A stretch of DNA of 64,000 nucleotides from Salinisphaera sp. (GTDB lineage Bacteria > Pseudomonadota > Gammaproteobacteria > Nevskiales > Salinisphaeraceae). The notes beneath the pieces were generated by a model. The model ran no database searches. It saw nothing but the letters and a program-made list of their open reading frames with translations, and was not told the origin of the DNA. How positions within the stretch are numbered: position 1 is the first letter of the stretch; every line of letters begins with the position of its first letter. Position numbers and translations under genes: made by a program. Where the stretch lies: assembly GCA_027858915.1 (NCBI GenBank), contig JAQIBT010000092.1, positions 35,947 to 99,946 on the forward strand, in the 5' to 3' direction. Positions 18,599 through 27,525 of the stretch are shown piece after piece.

Positions 18599-19852
18599 TC
18601 AGGGCTTCTTCATGCTCGCGGTCGAGCTGGCATCTTCGACCAGCGCCAGGCCCATGCTGCGCCGTGCCATGTCATGCCGGATACCGGGCGCCAGCGACAG
18701 ACCGAACAAGCCCATCGAGCGGACATGGCCCAGGCCGGGCACGCGATTGGAGAACACACGCACGATCGCATCGGTGAAGTTGGCGACCCGATGCTGATCG
18801 GGGCGACGGCCTTCGGCCCAGCCGGCGAGCATGTCGGCGTCGCCCGGATCGAAGCCATGGCCTTTGAGCGCCTGATGTTCACGTAGCGTAGCGGCCAGGC
18901 CCAACGCATCGCGGATTGCCAGATTGAACCCCTGGGCAGCCGCGGGATGCAGCGAATGCCCGGCATTGCCGATCAGCGCCGCCCGCGTGCTCGCCGCCTT
19001 GTCACAGAGCACGCGCGCCAGCGGATAGGATCCGCGCGGCCCGGCCAGCGATAGCCGCCCCAGTCGTTCGCCGAATACATTCTGCAGACGCGTTATGAAA
19101 TCCGTGTCGTCAGTCGCACACAGATCACGCGCCATGTCGGTCGGAACGGTCCAGACACAGGCACAGCTGTCGGCGGTACGCGGCAACAAGGCCACCGGGC
19201 CGTCGGCGTTGAAACGCTCATAGGCACAGCCGTCGTGCGCGCGTTCGGGCTCGATGATCGTAATCACGGCCGACTGATGATAATCGTCAATCTGTGCCCC
19301 AATACCGAGCGCCTCGCGGACGCTGGATCGGGCGCCGTCGGCGCCAATTAACAGCCGGGTGCTCACGGTCGAGGGTTGGTCGTCTTCGTCTGTGAGCGAC
19401 AACTCGATGCGATCATAGTCCATGTAACGCAGCATCTGAAAACGCGCGGGCGCTATCACGTCGACCGAGTCCAGGCCGGCGAGTCGGTTCCGCAAGGCCT
19501 CGATCATCACCAGATTAGGCACGACATAGCCCAGCGCCGGCAGGCCGTATTCCTCGGCCGCAACCTGCACGCGACCAAAATGGCCCCGTTGGGAGACATG
19601 CAGGCGCTTGATTGGCGCGGCGGACTCGGCCATCTCGCCCCACAGGCCCAACTCATCGAACATGGCGCGCGTCCCCCAGGCCAGTGCCGTAGTACGCGCA
19701 CGCATGTTGTCGTCGGCCGGCGCGTCGAAGGCCTGGGCTTCGATCAGCGCAATCTGCAATCCGGTGTTGGCCAGGGCACAGGCCAGACTGGCCCCGGCCA
19801 GGCCGCCACCAACCACGGCGATATCGTATTTGATCGGGTTAGCGCTGCTCAC
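18599..19852 (-). CDS. ubiH: 2-octaprenyl-6-methoxyphenol hydroxylase
   Basis: A 417-residue FAD monooxygenase of ubiquinone biosynthesis. It has the N-terminal dinucleotide motif VVGGGLAGASLACAL, the ARTTALAWGTRAMFDELGLW segment typical of UbiH, LIGADGARSSVREALG, and the second FAD motif LIGNAGHSLHPAAAQGFNLAIRD. The Asp usual in the GD motif is Asn here (GNAGH), as commonly seen in UbiH. It overlaps pepP by four bases (ATGA), giving translational coupling. Confidence 0.93.
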   Translation of the reverse strand: MSSANPIKYDIAVVGGGLAGASLACALANTGLQIALIEAQAFDAPADDNMRARTTALAWGTRAMFDELGLWGEMAESAAPIKRLHVSQRGHFGRVQVAAEEYGLPALGYVVPNLVMIEALRNRLAGLDSVDVIAPARFQMLRYMDYDRIELSLTDEDDQPSTVSTRLLIGADGARSSVREALGIGAQIDDYHQSAVITIIEPERAHDGCAYERFNADGPVALLPRTADSCACVWTVPTDMARDLCATDDTDFITRLQNVFGERLGRLSLAGPRGSYPLARVLCDKAASTRAALIGNAGHSLHPAAAQGFNLAIRDALGLAATLREHQALKGHGFDPGDADMLAGWAEGRRPDQHRVANFTDAIVRVFSNRVPGLGHVRSMGLFGLSLAPGIRHDMARRSMGLALVEDASSTASMKKP

Positions 19853-21231
19853 CGCGCCTGGCCTTGCTGCATCAAGGCTTCGATTCGCTCGGCCTGTTTG
19901 GGAACGTCGGAGGTCATGACTTCGCAGCCGTCGTCGGTAATGATCACATCATCCTCGATGCGCACGCCGATACCCCAGTAGTCGGCCGACGCGTGCTCGG
20001 TATTAGGCCGGATATAAAGGCCTGGCTCGATGGTCAGGGTCATGCCGGACTCCAGCATGCGCCATTCGCCGTCGATCTTGTAGCGGCCGACGTCATGGAC
20101 GTCCATACCCAGCCAGTGGCTGGTGCCGTGCATGAAAAATTCGCGATAGGTCTCGTCTGCGATCGCCTGCTCGCGCGGGCCTGCGAGCAAGCCACGTTCA
20201 ATCAGGCCATCGACCAGCACGCCCAATGCGGTTTCGTGCGGTGTATTGGCCGGCACGCCCGGCTTGCAGGCGGCAATCGCAGCTTCGTTGGCCGCCAGCA
20301 CGATATCGTAGACCTCACGCTGGCAATCGCTGAAACAGCCGTTGGCAGGAAAAGTCCGCGTGATATCACCAGCATAGCCGCGATATTCTGCCCCCGAGTC
20401 GATCAGCACCAGGTCGCCGGCGGCCAGCGGCGAGGCGTTTTCCACATAATGCAGGATGCAGCCGTTCTCGCCGGCGCCGACAATCGTTGGATAAGCCCAA
20501 TGCAGGCCGTGCAGGCCGAAGCAGTGGTGCAGCGTGGCTTCGAGCTGATACTCAAAGACACCCGGCGCGGCTGCCTGCATCGCGGCGACGTGGCCAGCGG
20601 CCGATACCCTGGCCGCCTGGCGCATCAGGTCCTGTTCCAGCGGCGACTTGCGCAGCCGCATTTCGTGCAGGACGCTGTTGAGATTCACTATATGATCGGG
20701 CGCCGCGGCATGCTTGCCGCGGGTCCGCAGCGCGTTGACCCGCTCGGTGAGATACGGCTCGAACGCCGAGTCTGCCCCCTGTGTCATGTAGAGCGTCTGG
20801 CGACCGGCCAGCAGATCCAGGATTCGCGTTTCGAACTCATCGATCGGAAAAGCGCTGTCAGCACGATAGACGCTCGTGGCGCCCTCGGTGCCGGCACGGC
20901 GGCCAATCCAGGTTTCGGCATCGCGATCGCGCTCACGACAGAACAGGATGTACTCGCCGCCCTGCTCGGTCCCGGCGCCCGGCACCAGCACTGCAATGGC
21001 ACGGGGTTCGGTGAAACCGGTGAGGTAGCGGAAATCGCTGTTCGGCCGATACGGATAATCGACGTCGTTATTGCGATTGCGTTCGGGCGTAGCCGCAATG
21101 ACCGCAACCGCATCGCCGCCGATTTGCTCGGCCAGTCGACGCCGGCGAGCCGCGGCTTCGTCCTGGCTGTCCTGATGGTCGAGATGCGACGTGTCCGGGA
21201 TCGGCAGTTGGGGCATCAACGAATGAGCCAT
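19849..21231 (-). CDS. pepP: Xaa-Pro aminopeptidase
   Basis: A 460-residue dinuclear metal peptidase removing N-terminal residues before proline. The N-terminal creatinase-like domain (PYRPNSDFRYLTGF) is followed by the pita-bread fold with the metal ligands: the Asp pair in LIDSGAEYRGYAGDITRTFP, the His in HGTSHWLGMDVHDVG, and Glu in TIEPGLYI and IGVRIEDDVI. Its ATG overlaps the stop of ygfB by one base (TGATG). The pepP-ubiH linkage is conserved in gammaproteobacteria. Confidence 0.96.
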   Translation of the reverse strand: MAHSLMPQLPIPDTSHLDHQDSQDEAAARRRRLAEQIGGDAVAVIAATPERNRNNDVDYPYRPNSDFRYLTGFTEPRAIAVLVPGAGTEQGGEYILFCRERDRDAETWIGRRAGTEGATSVYRADSAFPIDEFETRILDLLAGRQTLYMTQGADSAFEPYLTERVNALRTRGKHAAAPDHIVNLNSVLHEMRLRKSPLEQDLMRQAARVSAAGHVAAMQAAAPGVFEYQLEATLHHCFGLHGLHWAYPTIVGAGENGCILHYVENASPLAAGDLVLIDSGAEYRGYAGDITRTFPANGCFSDCQREVYDIVLAANEAAIAACKPGVPANTPHETALGVLVDGLIERGLLAGPREQAIADETYREFFMHGTSHWLGMDVHDVGRYKIDGEWRMLESGMTLTIEPGLYIRPNTEHASADYWGIGVRIEDDVIITDDGCEVMTSDVPKQAERIEALMQQGQAR

Positions 21232-21776
21232 CAGTGCAGCGTCTCTCTTGCGACCGGGCCTTCGCGCCTGGGTTGATGCTCGAGAAATATCATCTGCACG
21301 CCGACGCGTGTGTATTCCACCAGTTCGGCGTAATCCGATTCGGCCGATTCGCTGTCGCTGTCCTCGGCCGTCAGATCGGCCTTGGACAGTTCAGTCAGAT
21401 CGGCAACGACTTCCTGTACCTCGGCCGACAACTGGGCCGGTGCGAAGCGACCTTCGCAGCTCAGACCATAGAGAAAGCCCGCGCACCAGCGCGCCAGTGC
21501 GCGCACGCGATCCTCCAGCGGCGCCTCATCGCTGGGCAGCAAGGGGCGAAAGCTCAGGTCCGGGTCGAACAGACCCTCGAGCGTCATCTCGCGCAAGGCA
21601 TCAAGCGCCTCGGCCAGCATGTCAGAGTGGTTGTCGGTCACCGCGCCCACAGCCGAAGCTTCGTTATCGACACAGAGCATGCCGGTGAGCGTGCCATGGG
21701 TTTCTCCCGGCGTCTGTGCGGAACCCGCTTCGGTCAGGCCGTGCGCTAGCACGCTGAAAATATCGGTCTGGCTCAT
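21231..21776 (-). CDS. ygfB: UPF0149 family protein YgfB
   Basis: A 181-residue YgfB/YecA-type helical protein. Conserved features are the N-terminal GETHGTLTGMLC, the central LPSDEAPLEDRVRALARWCAGFLYGL and the acidic C-terminal DYAELVEYTRVGVQMIF. In Pseudomonas, YgfB has been reported to modulate AmpDh3 expression, but in general its role is poorly known. ATG 21776 matches the family start; the longer frame to 21866 is not conserved. First gene of the ygfB-pepP-ubiH-ubiI set. Confidence 0.92.
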   Translation of the reverse strand: MSQTDIFSVLAHGLTEAGSAQTPGETHGTLTGMLCVDNEASAVGAVTDNHSDMLAEALDALREMTLEGLFDPDLSFRPLLPSDEAPLEDRVRALARWCAGFLYGLSCEGRFAPAQLSAEVQEVVADLTELSKADLTAEDSDSESAESDYAELVEYTRVGVQMIFLEHQPRREGPVARETLH

Positions 21777-21841
21777 ATTGGCTGCTTGCTGGTGTCGGCG
21801 CGTAGCCGATTGATCAGGCCCACTATGGTAGCAAAGCGCGC

Positions 21842-22288
21842 CTATCCACTCGCGCCGAGGAGGCACAGATAAGCGGCGTTATAGGCAGCATGGACCAGCA
21901 TCGGAGTGCGTAATTGCCGCCGGCGCTCGTAAAGCGCACCGAAAACCAGCGACGGCAAGAAGATGCCGGCCGCCCACAGCGGCGGATGATGCAACAGATG
22001 CGCCAGGGCAAAGACCAGTGACGTCGCCAGATTGGGAAGGCTTATGATGGAACGTGTGCCCGGGCGATGATGCCTGCAGCGGAGCAGCCATTCCTGCAGG
22101 CCGCCGCGAAACACGAGTTCCTCCAGCGCCGGCGCCATGACAACGCCAATCAGCACCGCCCGGCTTCCCGGCCAGTGTGGCAGCCAGACCAGCGGCGTAC
22201 CGGCGGCGATCAGCCATATCGTCGGCAGTGCAGCCGCGAGCGCCAGCCATAACGCCGGATCGTTCGCCCAGGCGCGGTGCCGCGTCAT
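21842..22288 (-). CDS. CPBP-family glutamic intramembrane protease, probable JDVT-CTERM sorting enzyme (MrtJ-like)
   Basis: A 148-residue membrane protein of the CAAX/CPBP (Abi) protease family. The three active-site motifs are intact: Glu56-Glu57-x3-Arg61 (ALEELVFRGG), His97 in FALAHLL, and His133/Asn137 in LVHAAYN. About four hydrophobic spans are present. It starts 15 bases after the stop of a secreted protein whose C terminus fits the JDVT-CTERM tripartite signal. A known short glutamic protease class is dedicated to such signals, so it likely cleaves or anchors that neighbour. The substrate assignment is inference from adjacency. Confidence 0.8.
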   Translation of the reverse strand: MTRHRAWANDPALWLALAAALPTIWLIAAGTPLVWLPHWPGSRAVLIGVVMAPALEELVFRGGLQEWLLRCRHHRPGTRSIISLPNLATSLVFALAHLLHHPPLWAAGIFLPSLVFGALYERRRQLRTPMLVHAAYNAAYLCLLGASG

Positions 22289-22303
22289 GCTGGCGACGTC
22301 CGT

Positions 22304-23527
22304 TCAAACCAGCGGTCGACGGCGCCGCCAGACACAGGTCGTCGCAGCGCCCAGCAGCAATACAAACCACAGTGGATCGAATAGGGCATCCGGGTCGATC
22401 GTACAGCCACCGCCACTGCTGCTTGCGCTTTTGCCACCGTTCACAGCGATCGGCTTGTCAGCAGCGCGATCGCCTGCAATCGTTGCACTGCCGGTATCCG
22501 GACAGCGGGTATTGTTGATCAATTGCCAGCCGATGTTCTCCAGCACGCAGGCCGCCATGCCGATCCCGGAGAGCACGCTGGAATCCGGGTTGGCGCGTGG
22601 CTCCATGATCTGATCGGGTGACAGCGAGGTATCCCAGTGCGACAGCGAGCTGCCGATGTCCACCGGCGACGGTGCATACAGCCGGACTCGGCCCTGGGTG
22701 AAGCCGTCACTGAGCAAGCCGGCCGCTGCGTTGCTGGTCACCGAGTCGCTCCAGACGACATAGGGTCCATCATCGATCGCTCGGGCGCGCTCGGCGTCGG
22801 TCAGGTCGGTCAACAGCGGCTGACCGGCTATCGACAGATCCTGGATGAAGCGCGAGAAGATATCCGGATATCGGGCTCCGTCTGCGGCATGTGGGAACTG
22901 GCCCACCGTGCTGCTGGTGCTGTTGGTCAACAGTACGGTCGAGACAAACCCGAAGCCGTGGATCAGCTCGTGCACGGCGGTGGCCAGGAAATCGATGCGG
23001 CCAACCGGCACGTTGCCGTCCAGACCGTAATACCAGCGATCACCGTGCAGACAATTATCGCCGCCGGCATCCAGCTGCGGATTGAAACGCAGCGCGATAT
23101 CGTTGCGATCTGCGATACGTGACCCGGCCAAAGCATTCGCCAACGCCAGCGGATACAGCGTGTCGGAACGCGGCGCGCCGGCAAAATTGACCGAGTACTG
23201 AGTCGGCCTGGCGGTGCCCAGCGTGGCGCTGTTCCGCTGACAGGGCAACGAGTTATCGGCATTGGCAAAACTTGCCGCAATACGCACCGGTACGCTGCTG
23301 CCCAACCGGCTGGCCAGGATGCTCGCGGCGTATGCCAGGGCTTGCCGACGCTGTGCGCCAAGCGTCGTACCGGTGTTTCCGCCTACCGGGGCGACCGCCG
23401 TTGAATCATTCAGGCCAACGCCGGAGGCGTCCTGATTGATGAACTGTACGGTCGCAGCGTGGGCGCCTGCCATGTATGCACACAACCCCAGTCCCACGCT
23501 GATCGCCAGCATTGCGGCAGTCTTCAT
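22304..23527 (-). CDS. Secreted HExxH metallopeptidase-like protein with JDVT-type CTERM sorting signal
   Basis: A 407-residue exported protein: signal peptide at 1-24 (ends AHAA), a metallopeptidase-like domain with His186-Glu187-x2-His190 followed by GFGF (AVHELIHGFGF), and a possible further ligand in SHWD (His297). The C terminus has a Ser/Gly linker, then GGGCTIDPDALFDP (Cys375), a hydrophobic helix and RRRRP. That arrangement is the JDVT-CTERM type of surface-sorting signal. Cysteines at 96, 159, 327 and 342 could form disulfides in the mature protein. The adjacent intramembrane protease is the likely processing enzyme. Peptidase activity is plausible but untested; I do not recognise a named subfamily. 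Confidence 0.82.
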   Translation of the reverse strand: MKTAAMLAISVGLGLCAYMAGAHAATVQFINQDASGVGLNDSTAVAPVGGNTGTTLGAQRRQALAYAASILASRLGSSVPVRIAASFANADNSLPCQRNSATLGTARPTQYSVNFAGAPRSDTLYPLALANALAGSRIADRNDIALRFNPQLDAGGDNCLHGDRWYYGLDGNVPVGRIDFLATAVHELIHGFGFVSTVLLTNSTSSTVGQFPHAADGARYPDIFSRFIQDLSIAGQPLLTDLTDAERARAIDDGPYVVWSDSVTSNAAAGLLSDGFTQGRVRLYAPSPVDIGSSLSHWDTSLSPDQIMEPRANPDSSVLSGIGMAACVLENIGWQLINNTRCPDTGSATIAGDRAADKPIAVNGGKSASSSGGGCTIDPDALFDPLWFVLLLGAATTCVWRRRRPLV

Positions 23528-23620
23528 TCGGATATCCCCTTGCGGCCGTTCCCTGAGCCCAGCCGCCTGCGTGGTGTTATTGATTGATTGCGATGACCGG
23601 CTTCAAAGTGCTGGCGTCAA

Positions 23621-24004
23621 TCAGTGCCTGGCACAGAGCGTTGACGCCTCATCGTTGCCTGGCTCATCGCTGCGGCTCGCGTGGCCCATGCGCAGGCTGC
23701 CATCCGGACAGCGCACGACCTGCTCTTTCACCGCCGAGGACGGATCGGTGGCAATCATCTGGGTGCCATCCTTGGTCTGCCAGCTGGTATAGCCGTCGGC
23801 GTCGCGGGCTGGCTTGCCGTCCGGGCCGGTCTTGATCTGCTGCGCCGGTACCTGCGTGACATCGCCGGTATCCGGGTCCAGTAGGATTTCCTGTTTGGCG
23901 TTGCCGTGCTCGCCGCTCGCGCTATCGGCAAGCACGGTGCTGGAAGCAAACAGCAGCGCGCTGGCAGCCAGCAACAGCATCGGCGTGGCGTATCGGATTG
24001 TCAT
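23621..24004 (-). CDS. Small exported protein of unknown function
   Basis: A 127-residue protein with an N-terminal signal peptide (about residues 1-26, MTIRYATPMLLLAASALLFA then ASSTVLA). The mature part is hydrophilic, with two cysteines (RCPDGSLRMGH and the C-terminal LCARH) that may form a disulfide. ATG 24004 is chosen because AGGAG lies 4 bases upstream; the frame continues to 24046 without a better start. It lies upstream of the JDVT-CTERM gene on the same strand with a 93-base gap. Not recognised. Confidence 0.65.
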   Translation of the reverse strand: MTIRYATPMLLLAASALLFASSTVLADSASGEHGNAKQEILLDPDTGDVTQVPAQQIKTGPDGKPARDADGYTSWQTKDGTQMIATDPSSAVKEQVVRCPDGSLRMGHASRSDEPGNDEASTLCARH

Positions 24005-24197
24005 GCGACTCCTGCTTTCGGTAGGGCGTGTATCGATCATCGACACGCAAAAATTCGCGCATCGACTTCGGCCTTGTATCTCAGCCGGTTATATCACGGC
24101 TGTACACCTGCCAACTCACACCCACCCCTTGGCGGCAGGCCTGGGCCACAACGTATGATGAAGCACCACCGACAAGGCTGCCCCGGAGCATAGACCG

Positions 24198-25358
24198 ATG
24201 AAACCCATCGACTGGCGCGACACCATGGCCGAGCTGATTGCGCAGTGCACGATCAGCAGCGACAACCCAACACTCGATACCGCCAATCGGCCGGCAGTCG
24301 AGGCATTGGCCGAGCGGCTGGACGGCGTTGGCTTCGACTGCGAGATCCAGGCACTGCCGGGGCGCGAAGACAAGGTCAATCTCATCGCCCGGCTGGGGGA
24401 TGCCGAGCAGGCTGCTGAGTGTGGTCTGGCATTCGCCGGACATATCGATACCGTGCCCTATGACGCCGCAGGCTGGGATTCGGACCCGTTTGAACTGATC
24501 GAGCGCGACGACAAACTATTCGGACTGGGCAGCACCGATATGAAAGGCTTTCTGGCGCTCGCTGCGGGTGTGGCCAGCGAGTACGCCGGTCGCCGCCTGC
24601 AGGCGCCGTTGTCGCTGGTCATTAGCGCGGACGAGGAATGCGGCATGGATGGCGCACGGGCGATGCTGGAACGCGGGCAGGCACCCGCGCGCTTCTGCGT
24701 CATCGGCGAGCCCACTAACCTGGTGCCGATTCGTCGCCACAAGGGCATCTTCATGGAGACGATCGAGACAATCGGTGCTTCCGGTCATTCCAGCAATCCG
24801 GCGTTGGGCGCCAACGCGATCGAGGCCATGTACCGGGCCATGGCCGCCGTGCGTGCGCTGCGCGATGAGTTGGTCGAGCGCCAGACCGCCGACGGCTTTC
24901 CCTTACGCCACGCCACGCTCAACCTGGGCGCGATCAACGGCGGCGATGCGGCCAACCGGATTCCTGCGCGCTGCCGTCTGGATATCGACCTGCGTTTCCT
25001 GCCCGGCATGGAAATCGATGCCCTGCGCGCGGAGCTCCGTCAGCGCGTACACAGCGCCCTTGAGGGCAGCGACTGCGCGGTGGCTTTTACCGACCTGTTC
25101 GCCGGGACGCCAGCGTTCGAGACCCATACCGAGTCGTCGATCGTAACGGCCTGCGAGCAATTATCAGGCAACCGCGCAGCCGCGGTGGATTTCGGCACCG
25201 AAGGGGCTTTTTACAATGCCATGGGCATGGAAAGCGTAATCCTGGGGCCGGGCGACATCGCCGATGCGCACCAGCCCAATGAATACCTGGCGATAGAGCG
25301 TATTGCGCCCATGCAGCAAATCATGCGCGGGCTGGTCGAGCGTTTCTGTTTATCATGA
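24198..25358 (+). CDS. argE: Acetylornithine deacetylase
   Basis: A 386-residue M20-family zinc hydrolase releasing ornithine from N-acetylornithine. Metal-site residues are visible: His82-x-Asp84 in AGHIDTVPYD, Asp114 in GSTDMKG, catalytic Glu146 and ligand Glu147 in DEECGMDG, Glu in CVIGEPTNL, and a final His in DIADAHQPNEY. The ArgE-type length and the GIFMETIETIGASGHSSNPALG dimerisation segment support the call. It is followed within 5 bases by argA, so both ends of the linear arginine route are co-transcribed. Confidence 0.94.
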   Translation: MKPIDWRDTMAELIAQCTISSDNPTLDTANRPAVEALAERLDGVGFDCEIQALPGREDKVNLIARLGDAEQAAECGLAFAGHIDTVPYDAAGWDSDPFELIERDDKLFGLGSTDMKGFLALAAGVASEYAGRRLQAPLSLVISADEECGMDGARAMLERGQAPARFCVIGEPTNLVPIRRHKGIFMETIETIGASGHSSNPALGANAIEAMYRAMAAVRALRDELVERQTADGFPLRHATLNLGAINGGDAANRIPARCRLDIDLRFLPGMEIDALRAELRQRVHSALEGSDCAVAFTDLFAGTPAFETHTESSIVTACEQLSGNRAAAVDFGTEGAFYNAMGMESVILGPGDIADAHQPNEYLAIERIAPMQQIMRGLVERFCLS

Positions 25359-25362
25359 CGTC

Positions 25363-26727
25363 ATGAATCCCGACCCTATGCACAACGAAGAGATAGCTGC
25401 CGATGAGACCGGCACCGCTCTCGTCGCCTCCCTGCGAGCCTCGGCACCTTATGTTCACGCTCATCGCGGGCGAACGTTCGTCATCTATCTGCCGGGCGAG
25501 GCGGCTGCGTCGCCCCGCTTTGCCGACCTGGTGTACGACATCGCGTTGCTGCACAGCTTGGGGGTCAGACTGGTCGTGGTATTCGGCGCGCGTCCGCAGA
25601 TCGATACCGCGCTCGGCGCTGCCGGCGTGGAGACCTGTTTTGTGGATGATGTGCGCGTCACCGACGCGGTATCGCTCGGCTTGATAAAACATGCGGTCGG
25701 CGCCCTGCAGATGGATCTGGAGGCCCTGCTGTCGACCAGCCTGGCCAGCACACCCATGGGCGGCGCGCGTATTGCGACGGTCAGCGGCAATCTGGTTACG
25801 GCCCGGCCGGTCGGCATATCGCGCGGGGTCGATCACGGCCATACCGGCGAGGTCCGTCGCCTGGATACGACGAGCATCAATGCGCATCTGGCCCGCGGGC
25901 ATATTGTGTTGCTGTCCTGTATCGGCTACTCGCCGTCCGGCGAGATATTCAATCTGCGGGCCGAGGAAGTAGCCAGTGCCGCGGCCACCGCCCTGTCTGC
26001 CGACAAGTTCGTCCTGCTGCATCCGGGGGCCGCAATGCACGAACGCTTTGCCGATACGCCGCCAGGCCTTGCCGTGGAAGCGGCCCGAGCACTGATGGAT
26101 CGCGGCGATACGCCGCTGTCGCCCGCCGACCGTGCGCGTCTGGGCGCGGCCGTCGCGGCCTGTCAGGCCGGCGTGGAACGCAGCCATCTGGTGAGCTTCG
26201 AGTCCGACGGCGCGTTGCTGCGCGAGCTGTATTCACGCGACGGCGTCGGCACCATGGTGGCCGGCGATCGCTACGACGATATTCGTACCGCCAGCCCGGA
26301 GGATCTGGGGGGCGTGCTGGCCCTGATCGAGCCGCTGGCCGATGCCGGGCTGCTCGTGGCCCGCTCGCGCGAGGTGATCGAACTGGATATCGATCACTAC
26401 ATCGTGACCGCACGCGATGGGCTGGTGACCGCCTGTTGTGCGCTCATGCCCTATCCCGACGAAGCAATCGGCGAGCTGGCCTGCGTGGCGGTCCACCCGT
26501 CATATCGGGGCCAGAACCGTGCCGCGGCACTGCTGGACGAGGTCGAAGGCCGTGCGCGTGAAATAGGTCTCGACCGATTGTTCGTACTTACCACCAAGGC
26601 CCCGCACTGGTTTATCGAGCACGGATTCAAGGCGTCGTCTCTCGACGCGCTGCCGGTGGCCAAGCGTGCGCTCTACAACTATCAGCGCAACTCGGCGGTC
26701 TTCATCAAGACGCTCACCAGGCGCTGA
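25363..26727 (+). CDS. argA: N-acetylglutamate synthase
   Basis: A 454-residue (from ATG 25363) two-domain enzyme making N-acetylglutamate, the first step of arginine synthesis. The N-terminal amino-acid-kinase-like domain includes VVVFGARPQIDTAL and THSGRTGEV-like sequence (VDHGHTGEVRRLD). The C-terminal GNAT domain has CVAVHPSYRGQNRAAALLDEVE and ends with YNYQRNSAVFIKTL. Regulation by arginine through the kinase-like domain is expected for the family. An ATG at 25378 is an alternative start; neither has a clear SD. It follows argE closely and precedes rsmE by 5 bases. Confidence 0.93.
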   Translation: MNPDPMHNEEIAADETGTALVASLRASAPYVHAHRGRTFVIYLPGEAAASPRFADLVYDIALLHSLGVRLVVVFGARPQIDTALGAAGVETCFVDDVRVTDAVSLGLIKHAVGALQMDLEALLSTSLASTPMGGARIATVSGNLVTARPVGISRGVDHGHTGEVRRLDTTSINAHLARGHIVLLSCIGYSPSGEIFNLRAEEVASAAATALSADKFVLLHPGAAMHERFADTPPGLAVEAARALMDRGDTPLSPADRARLGAAVAACQAGVERSHLVSFESDGALLRELYSRDGVGTMVAGDRYDDIRTASPEDLGGVLALIEPLADAGLLVARSREVIELDIDHYIVTARDGLVTACCALMPYPDEAIGELACVAVHPSYRGQNRAAALLDEVEGRAREIGLDRLFVLTTKAPHWFIEHGFKASSLDALPVAKRALYNYQRNSAVFIKTLTRR

Positions 26728-26732
26728 GCGCG

Positions 26733-27497
26733 GTGGCTCGAGCCAAGTCACGGCAGAAACACGTGTCCCGTGTATTCGTCGATCAGCCGCTTCGCGTTGA
26801 TGCCGGTCCGATTACGCTGGCGCAAGACAAGCGTCATCATCTGACCACTGTGCTGCGTCTGGGCGCGGGCGCAGCGATCAAGCTGTTCAACGGCGACGGC
26901 CACGAGTACGCTGCGCGTATCGATCAGGCCAATCGGAAGACGCTGACCGTGGTCGTGGAATCCCGCGCAACGCCGATCCGCGAATCCCGTCTCGACGTCA
27001 CGCTGGTACAGGCCGTGGCCCGCGGCGACCGCATGGATTTTGCCCTGGCCAAGGCCGTTGAGCTCGGCGTGACGCGTATTCAGCCGGTTTTCACCATCCG
27101 CGGCCAGGTCAGGCTCGATGACGAGCGCCTGGCCAAGAAGGAGCTGCACTGGCAGCGACTTGTCGAATCCGCTGCCGAACAGAGCGGCCGACTGGTCTGT
27201 CCGGCAATCGCACCTACGCTTGAGCTGACCGATATTCTAAGTCGACCCGTCGAAAGCGGTCGCTCATATCTGATGCTGGCGCCCACCGCATCGCACAGCA
27301 TCAATCATATGCCGGCCGCCCAGCAGGTCACACTGCTCATCGGCCCGGAGTCGGGCCTGTCGCCGGAGGAAATCGAGCGTGCCGCAGCTAGCGGCTGGCA
27401 AGCGTTGACGCTCGGCCCGCGCATCCTGCGCACAGAAACAGCCGGCATGGCAGCCCTCGCGGCACTACAAACCGTCTGGGGAGATCTTGCAGGGTAG
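26733..27497 (+). CDS. rsmE: 16S rRNA (uracil-1498-N3)-methyltransferase
   Basis: A SPOUT-class methyltransferase of about 245-254 residues that methylates U1498 of 16S rRNA. It has the N-terminal PUA-like domain (SRVFVDQPLRVDAGPITL), then VQAVARGDRMDFALAKAVELGV, and the knotted SAM site LLIGPESGLSPEEIERA and LGPRILRTETAGMAAL. Start is uncertain: GTG 26733 gives 254 residues, but a GTG at 26763 just before SRVFVD would match the usual family N terminus. It is probably in the same transcript as argE-argA. Confidence 0.93.
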   Translation: MARAKSRQKHVSRVFVDQPLRVDAGPITLAQDKRHHLTTVLRLGAGAAIKLFNGDGHEYAARIDQANRKTLTVVVESRATPIRESRLDVTLVQAVARGDRMDFALAKAVELGVTRIQPVFTIRGQVRLDDERLAKKELHWQRLVESAAEQSGRLVCPAIAPTLELTDILSRPVESGRSYLMLAPTASHSINHMPAAQQVTLLIGPESGLSPEEIERAAASGWQALTLGPRILRTETAGMAALAALQTVWGDLAG

Positions 27498-27525
27498 TCC
27501 ATAGGCTTGGTTGATCCTGCCTGCA

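Noticed and set aside
19864..21276. 470-codon plus-strand frame opposite pepP
   Set aside because: pepP has all catalytic residues on the minus strand; this frame has no recognisable domain and no SD.
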